Origin: Candidatus Nomurabacteria bacterium
Lineage (GTDB): Bacteria; Patescibacteriota; Saccharimonadia; Saccharimonadales; UBA7683
Direction: 5' to 3'
Assembly: GCA_020631865.1 (NCBI GenBank)
Contig: JACKGS010000001.1
Span: 186,001 to 250,000, forward strand
DNA length: 64,000 nucleotides
In this document: piece by piece, positions 54,346 to 61,852 of the stretch
Layout of the letters: every line of letters starts with the position of its first letter
Position numbering within the stretch: the first letter of the stretch is position 1
Translations under genes and position numbers: made by a program
Notes under the pieces: generated by a model
The model's database searches: none
Seen by the model: only the letters and a program-made list of their open reading frames with translations
Told to the model about the DNA's origin: nothing

Positions 54346-54357
54346 GGTCTTACGGGG

Positions 54358-54582
54358 TTAGCGACGAGGACCGCCTCCACGGCGACTGGTGCCATGATTG
54401 CGCTGGGTCTGCCGCTTGGCTGGCGTACCACCAGTATCGCGACGAGCGAAACTGTCACCTCCGCCAAGGCTTACCGGCTTTGAGCCTGAACCCTTTCCCT
54501 TTTTCTTGGGCGTATTGCCCGATCCAAAACTCACAGTGCGCATGCACTTTGAGCAAAAACAAAGCAAACCGTGTTTAGCCAC
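54358..54582 (-). CDS. Small very basic protein of module 1, with Cys pair
   Basis: 74 residues from GTG 54582, with GAAGGGAG as ribosome binding site. The N-terminus MAKHGLLCFCSKCMRTVSFG has three close cysteines (C-x-C-x2-C), a possible zinc knuckle, then a Gly/Lys/Arg-rich tail (NTPKKKGKGSGSKPVSLGGG; NHGTSRRGGGPRR). It is the counterpart of the 68-residue protein of module 2 by position, charge and leader, though the two sequences share little. No secretion signal. Function unknown. Confidence 0.6.
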   Translation of the reverse strand: MAKHGLLCFCSKCMRTVSFGSGNTPKKKGKGSGSKPVSLGGGDSFARRDTGGTPAKRQTQRNHGTSRRGGGPRR

Positions 54583-54604
54583 GGATGCTCCCTTCGTGAT
54601 TTGT

Positions 54605-54657
54605 GTGCGTACTTAGGTTCCGCACAACCTACACAGTTCCGAGATCACCGAAACTGT
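54605..54657 (-). promoter_or_regulatory. Structured 5' leader RNA, copy 1 (hairpin + H-type pseudoknot)
   Basis: ACAGTT-n13-AACTGT (54657-54633) is followed by AGGTT-GTGCG-G-AACCT-AAGTA-CGCAC (54630-54605). Stem 1 AGGTT/AACCT and stem 2 GTGCG/CGCAC interlock as a pseudoknot. The transcript should start at about 54656, the base of the hairpin. The start codon GTG 54582 follows 22 bases later. Confidence 0.6.
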
Positions 54658-54662
54658 GACAA

Positions 54663-54691
54663 ATTATGGCAAATTATACACCCTTTGTCAA
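54663..54691 (-). promoter_or_regulatory. Repeated consensus promoter, copy 3 (module 1)
   Basis: TTGACA (54686-54691), 17-base spacer AAGGGTGTATAATTTGC identical to copy 1, and CATAAT (54663-54668). Beyond the -35, sequence shared with copy 4 (GGGTTTTGTT) leads to an extended -10 (TGTTAGAAT, ending 54717) facing right toward the nuclease gene, so the element may be bidirectional. Confidence 0.7.
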
Positions 54692-54758
54692 GGGTTTTGT
54701 TGGGGTTATGTTAGAATAAAAGTATAGTATATTGATTTTAACGGCAGTAATTGACGTA

Positions 54759-55184
54759 ATGACTAAGCGTAATCTGACACTACAGACCAAACAACGCAAG
54801 GGTGAAACTCGTATTCCCGCTGGCTTGAGCGTATGGCAACATGAACTTGAAACAGCAAACGCCCTAGCGACGGCCGGCTTCATAGTTGAATTTCTTAAAA
54901 CAAAAACGGTTAAAAACACGAAGTCTCCAGATATTGCAATGGCCGGGTTTAAGTGGGAGATTAAATCACTGATAGCATACAAGCTCTCCGAAGTAGAAAG
55001 AAACTTAAAACGAGCCTACCATCAGTCTGAAAGTATTATTTTCGATTCGCACAGAATGGGCAAACTTCCAGACAAATCTATACAGAAGGAGTTGGAAAAA
55101 CAATTTAAACTAACGAAGAAAGTAAAAAGGCTTTTATTTATAAATCGTAAGAGAGAAGTTATTGACATTAGCAAGTTAGCCTGA
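54759..55184 (+). CDS. PD-(D/E)XK nuclease-like small protein, paralogue A
   Basis: 142 residues from ATG 54759 (a TTG start at 54732 is less likely). SVWQHELETANALATAGFIV, then KSPDIAMAGFKWEIKSL gives a PD-x(n)-E-x-K core with a preceding Glu (HELETA), then RAYHQSESIIFDS and KKVKRLLFINRKREVIDI. The layout resembles tRNase domains of CdiA-CT/MuF-type toxins with PD-(D/E)XK folds. No immunity gene is visible. Its homologue is 55363-55758. Confidence 0.65.
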   Translation: MTKRNLTLQTKQRKGETRIPAGLSVWQHELETANALATAGFIVEFLKTKTVKNTKSPDIAMAGFKWEIKSLIAYKLSEVERNLKRAYHQSESIIFDSHRMGKLPDKSIQKELEKQFKLTKKVKRLLFINRKREVIDISKLA

Positions 55185-55199
55185 TACTATTTAAATACG

Positions 55200-55248
55200 A
55201 GGTCACCGCACGGAGCAGGATGTTCCTACCGCGGCGACTTCTTTTTTG
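55200..55248 (+). terminator. Terminator of nuclease paralogue A
   Basis: GGTCACCGCACGG and CCGCGGCGACT pair imperfectly around an inner AGGA/TCCT stem, then CTTTTTTG. Confidence 0.65.
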
Positions 55249-55264
55249 TTGTTTAATTTTATAG

Positions 55265-55300
55265 AAACTGTGTCAAATTATATACCCTTTATCAAGGGTT
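55265..55300 (-). promoter_or_regulatory. Decayed fourth copy of the repeated promoter
   Basis: On the minus strand TTGATA-AAGGGTATATAATTTGACACAGTTTC aligns with copies 1 and 3 but has lost about 10 bases between the two TATAATTTG repeats, so no -10 lies 17 bases from the -35. Shared GGGTTTTGTTATG on the other side faces gene 55363. Confidence 0.55.
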
Positions 55301-55362
55301 TTGTTATGTTATGCTATGCTATGCTGTTATTGTACGGTATGTATCATTGATATGGAGTAATT

Positions 55363-55758
55363 ATGAAACGGAAAAATGGTCGAACTATTATTCCACTCGG
55401 GGTGTTTCCAGAAATGCATGAGCTTGAAACTGCGGCAGTATTTTTAGCCCAAGGTTTTGATGTAGAATTTTTACTGCCAAGTCGCATCAAAGGCATACGA
55501 ACGCCAGACGTAAAGATCGATAACATCTTATGGGAAATTAAATGCCCAACCGGTAGCGGAAAGAAAACAGTAGAAAAACAGCTACAACGAGCCAGTGGAC
55601 AATCTAAAAACATCATTTTTGATAGCAGAAGGACCAAACTTGTTGATACATATATTGAAAAAGAACTACGAAAACAATTGAAATTATCTCGTTCATTTAA
55701 GAAACTTATACTCATTACTAAAGAAGGTATCCGACTTGACATTAAGCGTAAGCCATGA
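55363..55758 (+). CDS. PD-(D/E)XK nuclease-like small protein, paralogue B
   Basis: 131 residues from ATG 55363 (GGAG ribosome binding site). VFPEMHELETAAVFLAQGFD, then IRTPDVKIDNILWEIKCPTG has PD-x(n)-E-x-K spaced as in paralogue A, then RASGQSKNIIFDSRRTKLVD and SFKKLILITKEGIRLDI. HELETA, WEIK and NIIFDS-type blocks are shared with 54759-55184; otherwise the two have diverged. A toxin-like tRNase or a genome-defence nuclease is plausible. Confidence 0.65.
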   Translation: MKRKNGRTIIPLGVFPEMHELETAAVFLAQGFDVEFLLPSRIKGIRTPDVKIDNILWEIKCPTGSGKKTVEKQLQRASGQSKNIIFDSRRTKLVDTYIEKELRKQLKLSRSFKKLILITKEGIRLDIKRKP

Positions 55759-55773
55759 TAGGATGAAATTACG

Positions 55774-55822
55774 AAAAAGCGTCGGCAGTGATGGATTTCA
55801 CAGCCCACGCTTTTTCTTTTTT
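55774..55822 (+). terminator. Terminator of nuclease paralogue B
   Basis: AAAAAGCGT pairs with ACGCTTTTT, with inner GC-GTG/CAC-GC pairs, followed by CTTTTTTG. Strong Rho-independent shape. Confidence 0.8.
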
Positions 55823-56029
55823 GTTGATTTTATTTACTAAGCAGTATCTGATGAGGGAAAATCACACGCGCTTTGCCAAAAGTTTTGTGTGCTACTTCTG
55901 TTCAGGTGCTTTGCTACATATATAGATCAAATTTGAACCTCGCTCTTTATAAGTGATGTGTTTGAAAATTTTTAAATCTTGCATCATTTGTTCGTGATCT
56001 ACTACAATATTTTGCTTATCGAGCGGGAG

Positions 56030-56134
56030 GTTCTTTGGCAAATGAGGTCGGGCAAATGAGGTCAGGGCAAATGGGTCGGCAAATGAGGTCAGACCTCATA
56101 GCAAATGAGGTCAGCAAATGAGGTCAGACCTCAT
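56030..56134. repeat. Cluster of REP-like repeats
   Basis: The unit GCAAATGAGGTC recurs about five times irregularly (two copies mutated). Two perfect palindromes ATGAGGTC-A-GACCTCAT lie at 56083-56099 and 56118-56134. The adjacent RAYT gene and a third palindrome on its other side mark this as a REP family. The preceding stretch (55823-56029) shows no gene. Confidence 0.75.
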
Positions 56135-56160
56135 ATTGGAGCATTTTATGTTCTAGTATG

Positions 56161-56769
56161 TTAATCAGCAAGTTCGTATTTTATCTCATCAAGCATTGCT
56201 TTATGATCTTCGTAATCTTTCATAAACTCTAGGTAACTCTCACCATCAAATAGCTCTAGTATTTTTTCTGGCTTAAACCATTCCGGAGATTCTTCATTAA
56301 GATAATATGGTAGACTAGAGTATTTGTAAGTTTGCCAATCTTTTGGATTTAAGTGTATATATCGAGTAATGTGCTCTAGGTATGGCTGAGTTTCTATTAG
56401 CGATGATTTATACCGACTTTCAAATAATGGGCCTCTTCTTTCGTACTTTGTATTGAAATATCTAATATAGCTGTTGGCTATAGACTGCATATAATCTTTG
56501 AGTACGCCCTTTTCATTTTGATAAAACATCAGGTGGAAGTGATTATCCATTAAGCAATAGCATAGCAACTCTAGTTTATTATTATATGTCTTATATATGT
56601 TTCCGTGTTGGTCAATAACAGATTCAGGCGCCAAATAACGGGCTAGTAAGTTGATGAAAAACTCTTTATCATCATCGTCATGAAAAATTATCTGTTTATT
56701 GATGCCCCTGTTATAAACATGGTAGAAGCATTCGTCTACATCAAATCTAATGGTATTTCTTACTGGCAT
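56161..56769 (-). mobile_element. REP-associated tyrosine transposase (RAYT, IS200-like Y1)
   Basis: 202 residues from ATG 56769 (MPVRNTIRFDVDECFYHVYN). The HUH motif is in CYCLMDNHFHLMFYQNEKG. The catalytic tyrosine is in MQSIANSYIRYFNTKYERRG, continuing PLFESRYKS, the signature of TnpA_REP proteins. Such domesticated single-strand transposases mobilise REP hairpins and rarely themselves. REP-like palindromes lie on both sides (56118-56134, 56798-56814). The frame is intact. Confidence 0.88.
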
Positions 56770-56797
56770 AAAGAAATTATACAATATTTATTTCTAA

Positions 56798-56814
56798 ATG
56801 AGGTCTGACCTCAT
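56798..56814. repeat. REP-like palindrome upstream of the RAYT gene
   Basis: ATGAGGTC-T-GACCTCAT, the same palindrome as 56083-56099 with the central base changed. A worn copy (AAATGAAGACTGGCCTCATT) lies near 58860-58880. Confidence 0.75.
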
Positions 56815-56867
56815 TAAAAATGTTTATGATACGATTAAAGTATTATCAAAAATAGAGGAGTAAAATT

Positions 56868-57278
56868 ATGGCAACTAAAAAACAGCAATCATTAATAACA
56901 ACCAGTTCACTACCGTATTATATTGTTCGCAGCATACAGCGTATCTGTTTAGCACTTACCGCGTTGGCAACATCCGGGTTATATGCAGCATACGTTTTTG
57001 TGAGTTTAATTATGCCTTTTGCTTCGGAAACACCAGCAATAGTGCCATCTCAAAACTTTACTACCCTCTTTACCGACTACGCAGGTGAGATATCGTTAAT
57101 CGCTATCATTTTAGCTACAATGTCGATTGCTTTATCAGTGATGCTTTTGATCTATCCGCGAGTACAAAAGCATCAAAAACAGCTGGTAGCAGATGGAGTT
57201 GTGATAGCGCTGACATTACTAACAATGACTGTATCGGTAGAATACGTAATTAAGTTCGTTATCACACAAGTTGGGTAA
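56868..57278 (+). CDS. Small membrane protein (three helices)
   Basis: 136 residues with ribosome binding site GAGGAG. Helices at about 22-48 (ICLALTALATSGLYAAYVFV), 70-92 (ISLIAIILATMSIALSVMLL) and 105-128 (VVIALTLLTMTVSVEYVIKF). The N-terminus is polar. No known family. Resembles the integral membrane pilin-like subunits of some secretion systems by shape only. Confidence 0.55.
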   Translation: MATKKQQSLITTSSLPYYIVRSIQRICLALTALATSGLYAAYVFVSLIMPFASETPAIVPSQNFTTLFTDYAGEISLIAIILATMSIALSVMLLIYPRVQKHQKQLVADGVVIALTLLTMTVSVEYVIKFVITQVG

Positions 57279-57423
57279 ACAACCTTGCAGCATATCACCT
57301 AAGATTAATTCGGAATTATTGGTAAATTCTGATACAAGTGATTACGGAGAGTCTCTGGTCAGGATGTAGATAATATACTAAGATACAGTATAGATAATAA
57401 CGTAAGCAGAAAATAAAAAACCA

Positions 57424-58809
57424 ATGGTACTATCAAACACTTTAAGTATAATGTTTACCCATATTGCCAGAGCTGGAGGCGGCGGATCTAGCAAAGGCGG
57501 AAGTGGTAGTGGTGTATTTTTCTTAGGCTACATAATTATGTTCAGCATAGGTAATGTGGTAAAAAAAATACTACCTAGAACTGCCGAATTGATAGTTGGT
57601 GGCATCATAGGTGCTCTTATTTCAATTTTAGTACTCGTACTAGGGATAATGGGACACACATTTGGTAGTACCATTTTCGCTATAGTATTTATAGCTGGGA
57701 TTTGGACAGGATGGGCATCTTCATTTTACGGAGTGTGGGAAAGAATAACTAAAAAATCTAAAATAACGACACAACAAATTGATGCCGCCTCTCAATCTGA
57801 TACATCATGGAATCGAGTTAATCTAGAGAATCATTGTAAAAATGTTTTTATGAAATTCCAGGCAGATTGGTCGACATTCAATGTAAATTCTATGCAAACA
57901 TATCTGACTGCCAGCTGCTTTAGTCACAACCGCCTACTGCTTCAGGCAATATATCAATTAGGGAGAACCAACTCCATGAGCAATGTTGTGATTGAAAAAT
58001 GCATGATTTTTGAAATGCATGACGATCAAGATAACAGCAAAGATTCTTTTACGGTTGCGTTTGAAGCAAAGGCCAATGATCAACTCATAAATAAACAAGG
58101 TACCGTGCTTTATACTGACACAAAGAGCTTTACGGAATATTGGAAATTTATCAAACACGAAAACACATGGCTACTAGATATAATCACTCAGGACACAGAT
58201 AACTCCACGTCCTATAACGCAACTATCCAAAATTTTGCGGTTCAAAATAATATGTATTATTCAAGCGACATGGGGTGGCTACTGCTACCAGAGCGAGGTG
58301 TTTTAATGGGGTCCGGAAAATTCGGGTCCAGCGACATAAATAACCATGTTATTGGAACGTACCGTGGTTTACTCACTCAGTTTTATACCTACTCTAGCAA
58401 TGTTGGTAACACCAATAACGCCACCTGGCTAATATCTCAGGTAACACTTCCGAAATCTTATGGGGGAATATTGATCCAACCAAAACGTAATATATTTTCT
58501 AAAACCTTTGACAAGCATAGGCTGAGGGTGCCGAAAAATTACACAAAACACACCTTCGAATGGCCAGATTTTAATAATCGATATGAAGTGTATGCAACAG
58601 ACAGAGACCAACTTGCAACATTTGAGTTAGTTAACCCGAAGTTTATGGAATATCTATACGACAATAGCCCTGATTTCGGAATTGAAGTTGCCGAAAACAC
58701 TGCATATCTATACCAAGCAGTAGATTTTGACAGCAGCCTAATTTCAGACACACATTACAAGAAGATGCTAGATATAATTCTGCAGGCATATAAAGAGCTT
58801 AAAATATAA
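57424..58809 (+). CDS. Membrane protein with Tim44-like domain
   Basis: 461 residues from ATG 57424 (or ATG 57451). A Gly/Ser-rich start (RAGGGGSSKGGSGSG) precedes membrane segments (FFLGYIIMFSIGNVV; IVGGIIGALISILVLVLGIM; IFAIVFIAGIWTGW). The central region (about 135-270) follows the Tim44-like pattern: VFMKFQADWSTFNVNSMQTY, an 'LT-x-SCF' stretch, then a beta-sheet with FTVAFEAKANDQLINKQGT and WKFIKHENTWLLDI. The C-terminal 190 residues are unrecognised. Bacterial Tim44-like proteins are poorly known. Confidence 0.65.
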   Translation: MVLSNTLSIMFTHIARAGGGGSSKGGSGSGVFFLGYIIMFSIGNVVKKILPRTAELIVGGIIGALISILVLVLGIMGHTFGSTIFAIVFIAGIWTGWASSFYGVWERITKKSKITTQQIDAASQSDTSWNRVNLENHCKNVFMKFQADWSTFNVNSMQTYLTASCFSHNRLLLQAIYQLGRTNSMSNVVIEKCMIFEMHDDQDNSKDSFTVAFEAKANDQLINKQGTVLYTDTKSFTEYWKFIKHENTWLLDIITQDTDNSTSYNATIQNFAVQNNMYYSSDMGWLLLPERGVLMGSGKFGSSDINNHVIGTYRGLLTQFYTYSSNVGNTNNATWLISQVTLPKSYGGILIQPKRNIFSKTFDKHRLRVPKNYTKHTFEWPDFNNRYEVYATDRDQLATFELVNPKFMEYLYDNSPDFGIEVAENTAYLYQAVDFDSSLISDTHYKKMLDIILQAYKELKI

Positions 58810-58924
58810 ACTCTTGCAAACCAGAAGGCACATGAGATTTACCCTTAAACAAATGAGACAAATGAAGACTGGCCTCATTAAATTCAATGCTTAGCATTTA
58901 TATTAAATCTACACTTAATTTTAT

Positions 58925-60334
58925 TTAGCCATTAATACCTAGGTCAGCAAGCCTGTCGTGTAATTCTCCGATAAGATAAAATGACCCGCTAACTACAACG
59001 GGGTCATCTACTGAAACACTACAGGCAAACTGGAGAGCCTCTAGATTATCTTCAAAAACAGATACATGCTTAATACTCGATCTTCTTGCTACACTAGCTA
59101 TGTCTTCAGGCTGCATCTTCATGTGTGTAGCCGGACCATCTTGCGAAGCAAAGAATTGAGTAACTACAAGATGTTCTACTACAGGAGATATAACATCTAT
59201 TATAGATTCGGTATCTTTAGTCTTTTTGAGGGCCAATACCCAAATTGGACATTTAACCTTTAGCTTCTCCATTGTTGCTATAAACGCCTCTAGCTTCTGA
59301 GAGTTATGCGCACCATCGAGAATAAGCTTTTTCCCGAATGCATTGGCAACCTCAAATCTGGCCGGCATACTAATATTACTAAGCGCTTCATTCATTAAAT
59401 CTCTTGAAACTTCAATCTTGTCTCTTACGGCAATCTTCAAAAATGCACATATGCCAACTGCTACATTTTCTAATTGATGCTGTCCTATTAAAGAAAGATG
59501 TAGGTTTTCGAATCTATTTACACCGTCATCATACGTAAATGTACTCCCATTTAAATCAGAGTGATGTAGTTTCACCCAGTTAGGCTCAGCCCAGACAACT
59601 GAAACATTTCGTTCAGTTGCTACATTTTTAATCGCCTCCAGTGCTTCTTGTGAGTCCGGCCTTAAAACTACCGCCTCTCCATTCGGAATAAAGATACCTG
59701 CCTTTTGTGTAGCTATCTCAGCTAGTGAATTACCCAATATCTCAGTATGATCAAGGCCTAAAGATGTAATTACTGATAGCTTATCGGTTCTTGAAATTGT
59801 ATTTGTACTGTCGTACTGACCACCTAAGCCAGTTTCTATAACAGCGTAATCTAATTGTGCATCTTTAAAAGCGGTGAATGCAATAGCGTTAGTAGCTTCG
59901 AAATATGTAGGTCTACCATAAATAGTGTCTGTCATATCAAAGACCGCAGGTAATATACTTTCAAAGCTATTAGTGAAAATATCCTTGCTACATAACTGGC
60001 CATTGATCATACATCTTTCTCTAATATCATAAATATGCGGTGATGTATGCGTACCAGTTGATGCGCCATGACCTAGTAGCAAACTAGTGATTATATTAGC
60101 GGTCGACCCTTTTCCAGATGTACCGGCTAAGTGAATCGGTGAAATCGCATCTTGAGGATTATCAAGTTGATCAAAAAAATATTTTGCTCTTTTAATACCT
60201 TCCCCGTGTTTAAATATTTCCTTTGGAGACGCAGGCATAACTTGTGTTAAAAACCTGTATGCTTCATCAAATTTAATATGCTTATTGTTTTTTAAACACT
60301 CTGAGACCCTTTGTTCAATTGATATGTTCTCCAT
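58925..60334 (-). CDS. folC: Folylpolyglutamate synthase / dihydrofolate synthase
   Basis: About 469 residues from ATG 60334, an inner start preferred over ATG 60340 because the -10 (TATAAT, 60341-60346 complement) would start the RNA at 60334. Mur-ligase fold: P-loop LAGTSGKGSTANIITS, GTHTSPHIYDIRERC, TYFEATNAIAFTAF, DYAVIETGLGGQYDSTN, VITSLGLDHTEILG and KLILDGAHNSQKLEAFIATM. It adds glutamates to folate. folA is divergent and folD close, making a folate group. Confidence 0.93.
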   Translation of the reverse strand: MENISIEQRVSECLKNNKHIKFDEAYRFLTQVMPASPKEIFKHGEGIKRAKYFFDQLDNPQDAISPIHLAGTSGKGSTANIITSLLLGHGASTGTHTSPHIYDIRERCMINGQLCSKDIFTNSFESILPAVFDMTDTIYGRPTYFEATNAIAFTAFKDAQLDYAVIETGLGGQYDSTNTISRTDKLSVITSLGLDHTEILGNSLAEIATQKAGIFIPNGEAVVLRPDSQEALEAIKNVATERNVSVVWAEPNWVKLHHSDLNGSTFTYDDGVNRFENLHLSLIGQHQLENVAVGICAFLKIAVRDKIEVSRDLMNEALSNISMPARFEVANAFGKKLILDGAHNSQKLEAFIATMEKLKVKCPIWVLALKKTKDTESIIDVISPVVEHLVVTQFFASQDGPATHMKMQPEDIASVARRSSIKHVSVFEDNLEALQFACSVSVDDPVVVSGSFYLIGELHDRLADLGING

Positions 60335-60340
60335 CAGCAT

Positions 60341-60350
60341 ATTATATAAT
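60341..60350. promoter_or_regulatory. Overlapping divergent -10 elements of folC and folA
   Basis: The palindrome ATTATATAAT yields TATAAT in both directions. Leftward it predicts transcription start exactly at folC ATG 60334 (leaderless). Rightward TATAAT (60345-60350) predicts a start near 60357, 5 bases before folA ATG 60362. Confidence 0.5.
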
Positions 60351-60361
60351 AAAGGCTAATT

Positions 60362-60856
60362 ATGATTAAAATGATAGTAGCATACGACAAAAATCATGGA
60401 ATCGGCTGGAATAATCAACTACCATGGTCAAAAATGCATAATGATCTACTAAGATTTAAAAAATTAACAATTGGACACAACATAGTAATGGGGCGCAAGA
60501 CATTTGACTCTCTAGACAAACACATACTTCCAGACAGAGTAAACTTTGTGCTTTCAAGAACCCTAACAAAACACAACGATAGTAGCTTAATAATCACTAG
60601 CGACATAAACTGGATACTCAATAGGGCTAAAGTTGAAGATTTCTGGATTATTGGTGGTTCGAAAATCTACAGCTTATTCGAGGATTATGCCACCAAACTA
60701 TATATTACAGAAATTAATGCACAGCTGACTGCGGACACTTATTATTTCCCTAAATTAAATTACTGGAAAGAAACCAACCGTATTAAGTTTCCAGCAGATA
60801 CGAAGAACCCTTTTGATTACCGTTTTATTACATACCATAAAGCTACTGTTGTGTAA
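60362..60856 (+). CDS. folA: Dihydrofolate reductase
   Basis: 164 residues. MIKMIVAYDKNHGIGWNNQL then PWSKMHNDLLRFKKLT (catalytic acidic residue in the helix), NIVMGRKTFDSL (NADPH contact) and FWIIGGSKIYSLF (IGG loop) are the DHFR signature blocks. It regenerates tetrahydrofolate. No thymidylate synthase lies in the window. Confidence 0.95.
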   Translation: MIKMIVAYDKNHGIGWNNQLPWSKMHNDLLRFKKLTIGHNIVMGRKTFDSLDKHILPDRVNFVLSRTLTKHNDSSLIITSDINWILNRAKVEDFWIIGGSKIYSLFEDYATKLYITEINAQLTADTYYFPKLNYWKETNRIKFPADTKNPFDYRFITYHKATVV

Positions 60857-61033
60857 TTATTAGTAAACCCGATAATACACTTTAAAAAACGGCTTGACAG
60901 CATTCACTCAATTGACTATTTTACTAGATCATACTTCATTGAGTCTAAGTTGAAAAGTCTGGATTGTAACAAAAAATATAATGTAACATATTTAAAAATC
61001 AGTAAGTTATTTCTGCTATGATAGATTTAGTAT

Positions 61034-61408
61034 ATGGCGAAGATTGCAATAATTGAAGATGAAGCGGCGATTCGCCGAATGTATGCGCTAAAACTTAAGT
61101 TTAGTGAATTTGAAGTATGTGAGGCTGAAGATGGTGAGCATGGCCTTGTAATCATTGAGGAACACAAGCCTGATCTTGTTTTGCTCGATCTTAGAATGCC
61201 AAAAATGAGTGGCGATGAAATGCTTCGAGAACTTCGTTCAACAGCGTGGGGAGAACATATTCCAGTTATCATTTTAACTAATATCAGCAAGGCCGAAGCC
61301 CCTCAAACCCTATGGCACTTAGGGGTTAGCGACTTTATCGTCAAGGCCAATTCTACACCACAAAAAGTTGTTGAAAGTGTAAAATCTATTTTAGCACTTG
61401 CTAACTGA
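61034..61408 (+). CDS. Single-domain response regulator 1
   Basis: 124 residues, only a receiver domain: KIAIIEDEAAIRRMYALKL (acid pocket), VLLDLRMPKMSGDEMLRE (phospho-Asp), VIILTNIS (Thr/Ser switch) and FIVKANS (Lys). No output domain. The extended -10 TGCTATGAT ends at 61022, giving a start near 61029, so the leader is about 5 bases. It precedes a paralogue 37 bases downstream. Confidence 0.92.
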   Translation: MAKIAIIEDEAAIRRMYALKLKFSEFEVCEAEDGEHGLVIIEEHKPDLVLLDLRMPKMSGDEMLRELRSTAWGEHIPVIILTNISKAEAPQTLWHLGVSDFIVKANSTPQKVVESVKSILALAN

Positions 61409-61445
61409 GTGATTTTTCAATAGCATATAAGTATGGAGGGGAATA

Positions 61446-61820
61446 ATGAGTTCCACCAAAATTGCGATAATTGAAGATGATATAGCAATTAGCCAAATGT
61501 ACCGGCTCAAATTTGAGACCGAAGGATATGATGTGCAAACAGCCGAAGATGGCAAACTTGGGCTGGAACTCTTAGAAGGCTTTAAGCCCAAAATTATTCT
61601 CTTAGATCTTATGATGCCAGAAATGACTGGTGATGAAATGCTAGTAGAGCTTCGTAAAAAACCGTGGGGCAAGGATATTATTGTTATTATTCTAACTAAT
61701 CTAGGTGAAGAGGAAGCGCCCAACATCTTAAAAGAGCTTAATGTGCATTCATACATAGTTAAAGCTGAAATGACCCCAAGACAAGTAGCCGAAAGAGTCA
61801 AAACCGCCCTAGCATCCTAG
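61446..61820 (+). CDS. Single-domain response regulator 2
   Basis: 124 residues, with GGAGGGGA ribosome binding site (a strong one, unlike regulator 1). KIAIIEDDIAISQMYRLKF, ILLDLMMPEMTGDEMLVELR, VIILTNLGEEEAPNIL and YIVKAEM keep all receiver residues. Clearly a tandem duplicate of the gene at 61034. Such CheY-like proteins usually act by binding other proteins. Confidence 0.92.
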   Translation: MSSTKIAIIEDDIAISQMYRLKFETEGYDVQTAEDGKLGLELLEGFKPKIILLDLMMPEMTGDEMLVELRKKPWGKDIIVIILTNLGEEEAPNILKELNVHSYIVKAEMTPRQVAERVKTALAS

Positions 61821-61852
61821 ATAATTTTTAATTTTTGACTTCAGCTGATTAT

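Noticed and set aside
54674..54982. Minus-strand open frame across promoter copy 3 and the first nuclease gene
   Set aside because: Antisense to a clear PD-(D/E)XK gene and covering the promoter repeat.
56030..56134. CRISPR-like array
   Set aside because: Units are short, irregularly spaced and palindromic with no spacers of constant size, and a RAYT gene adjoins.
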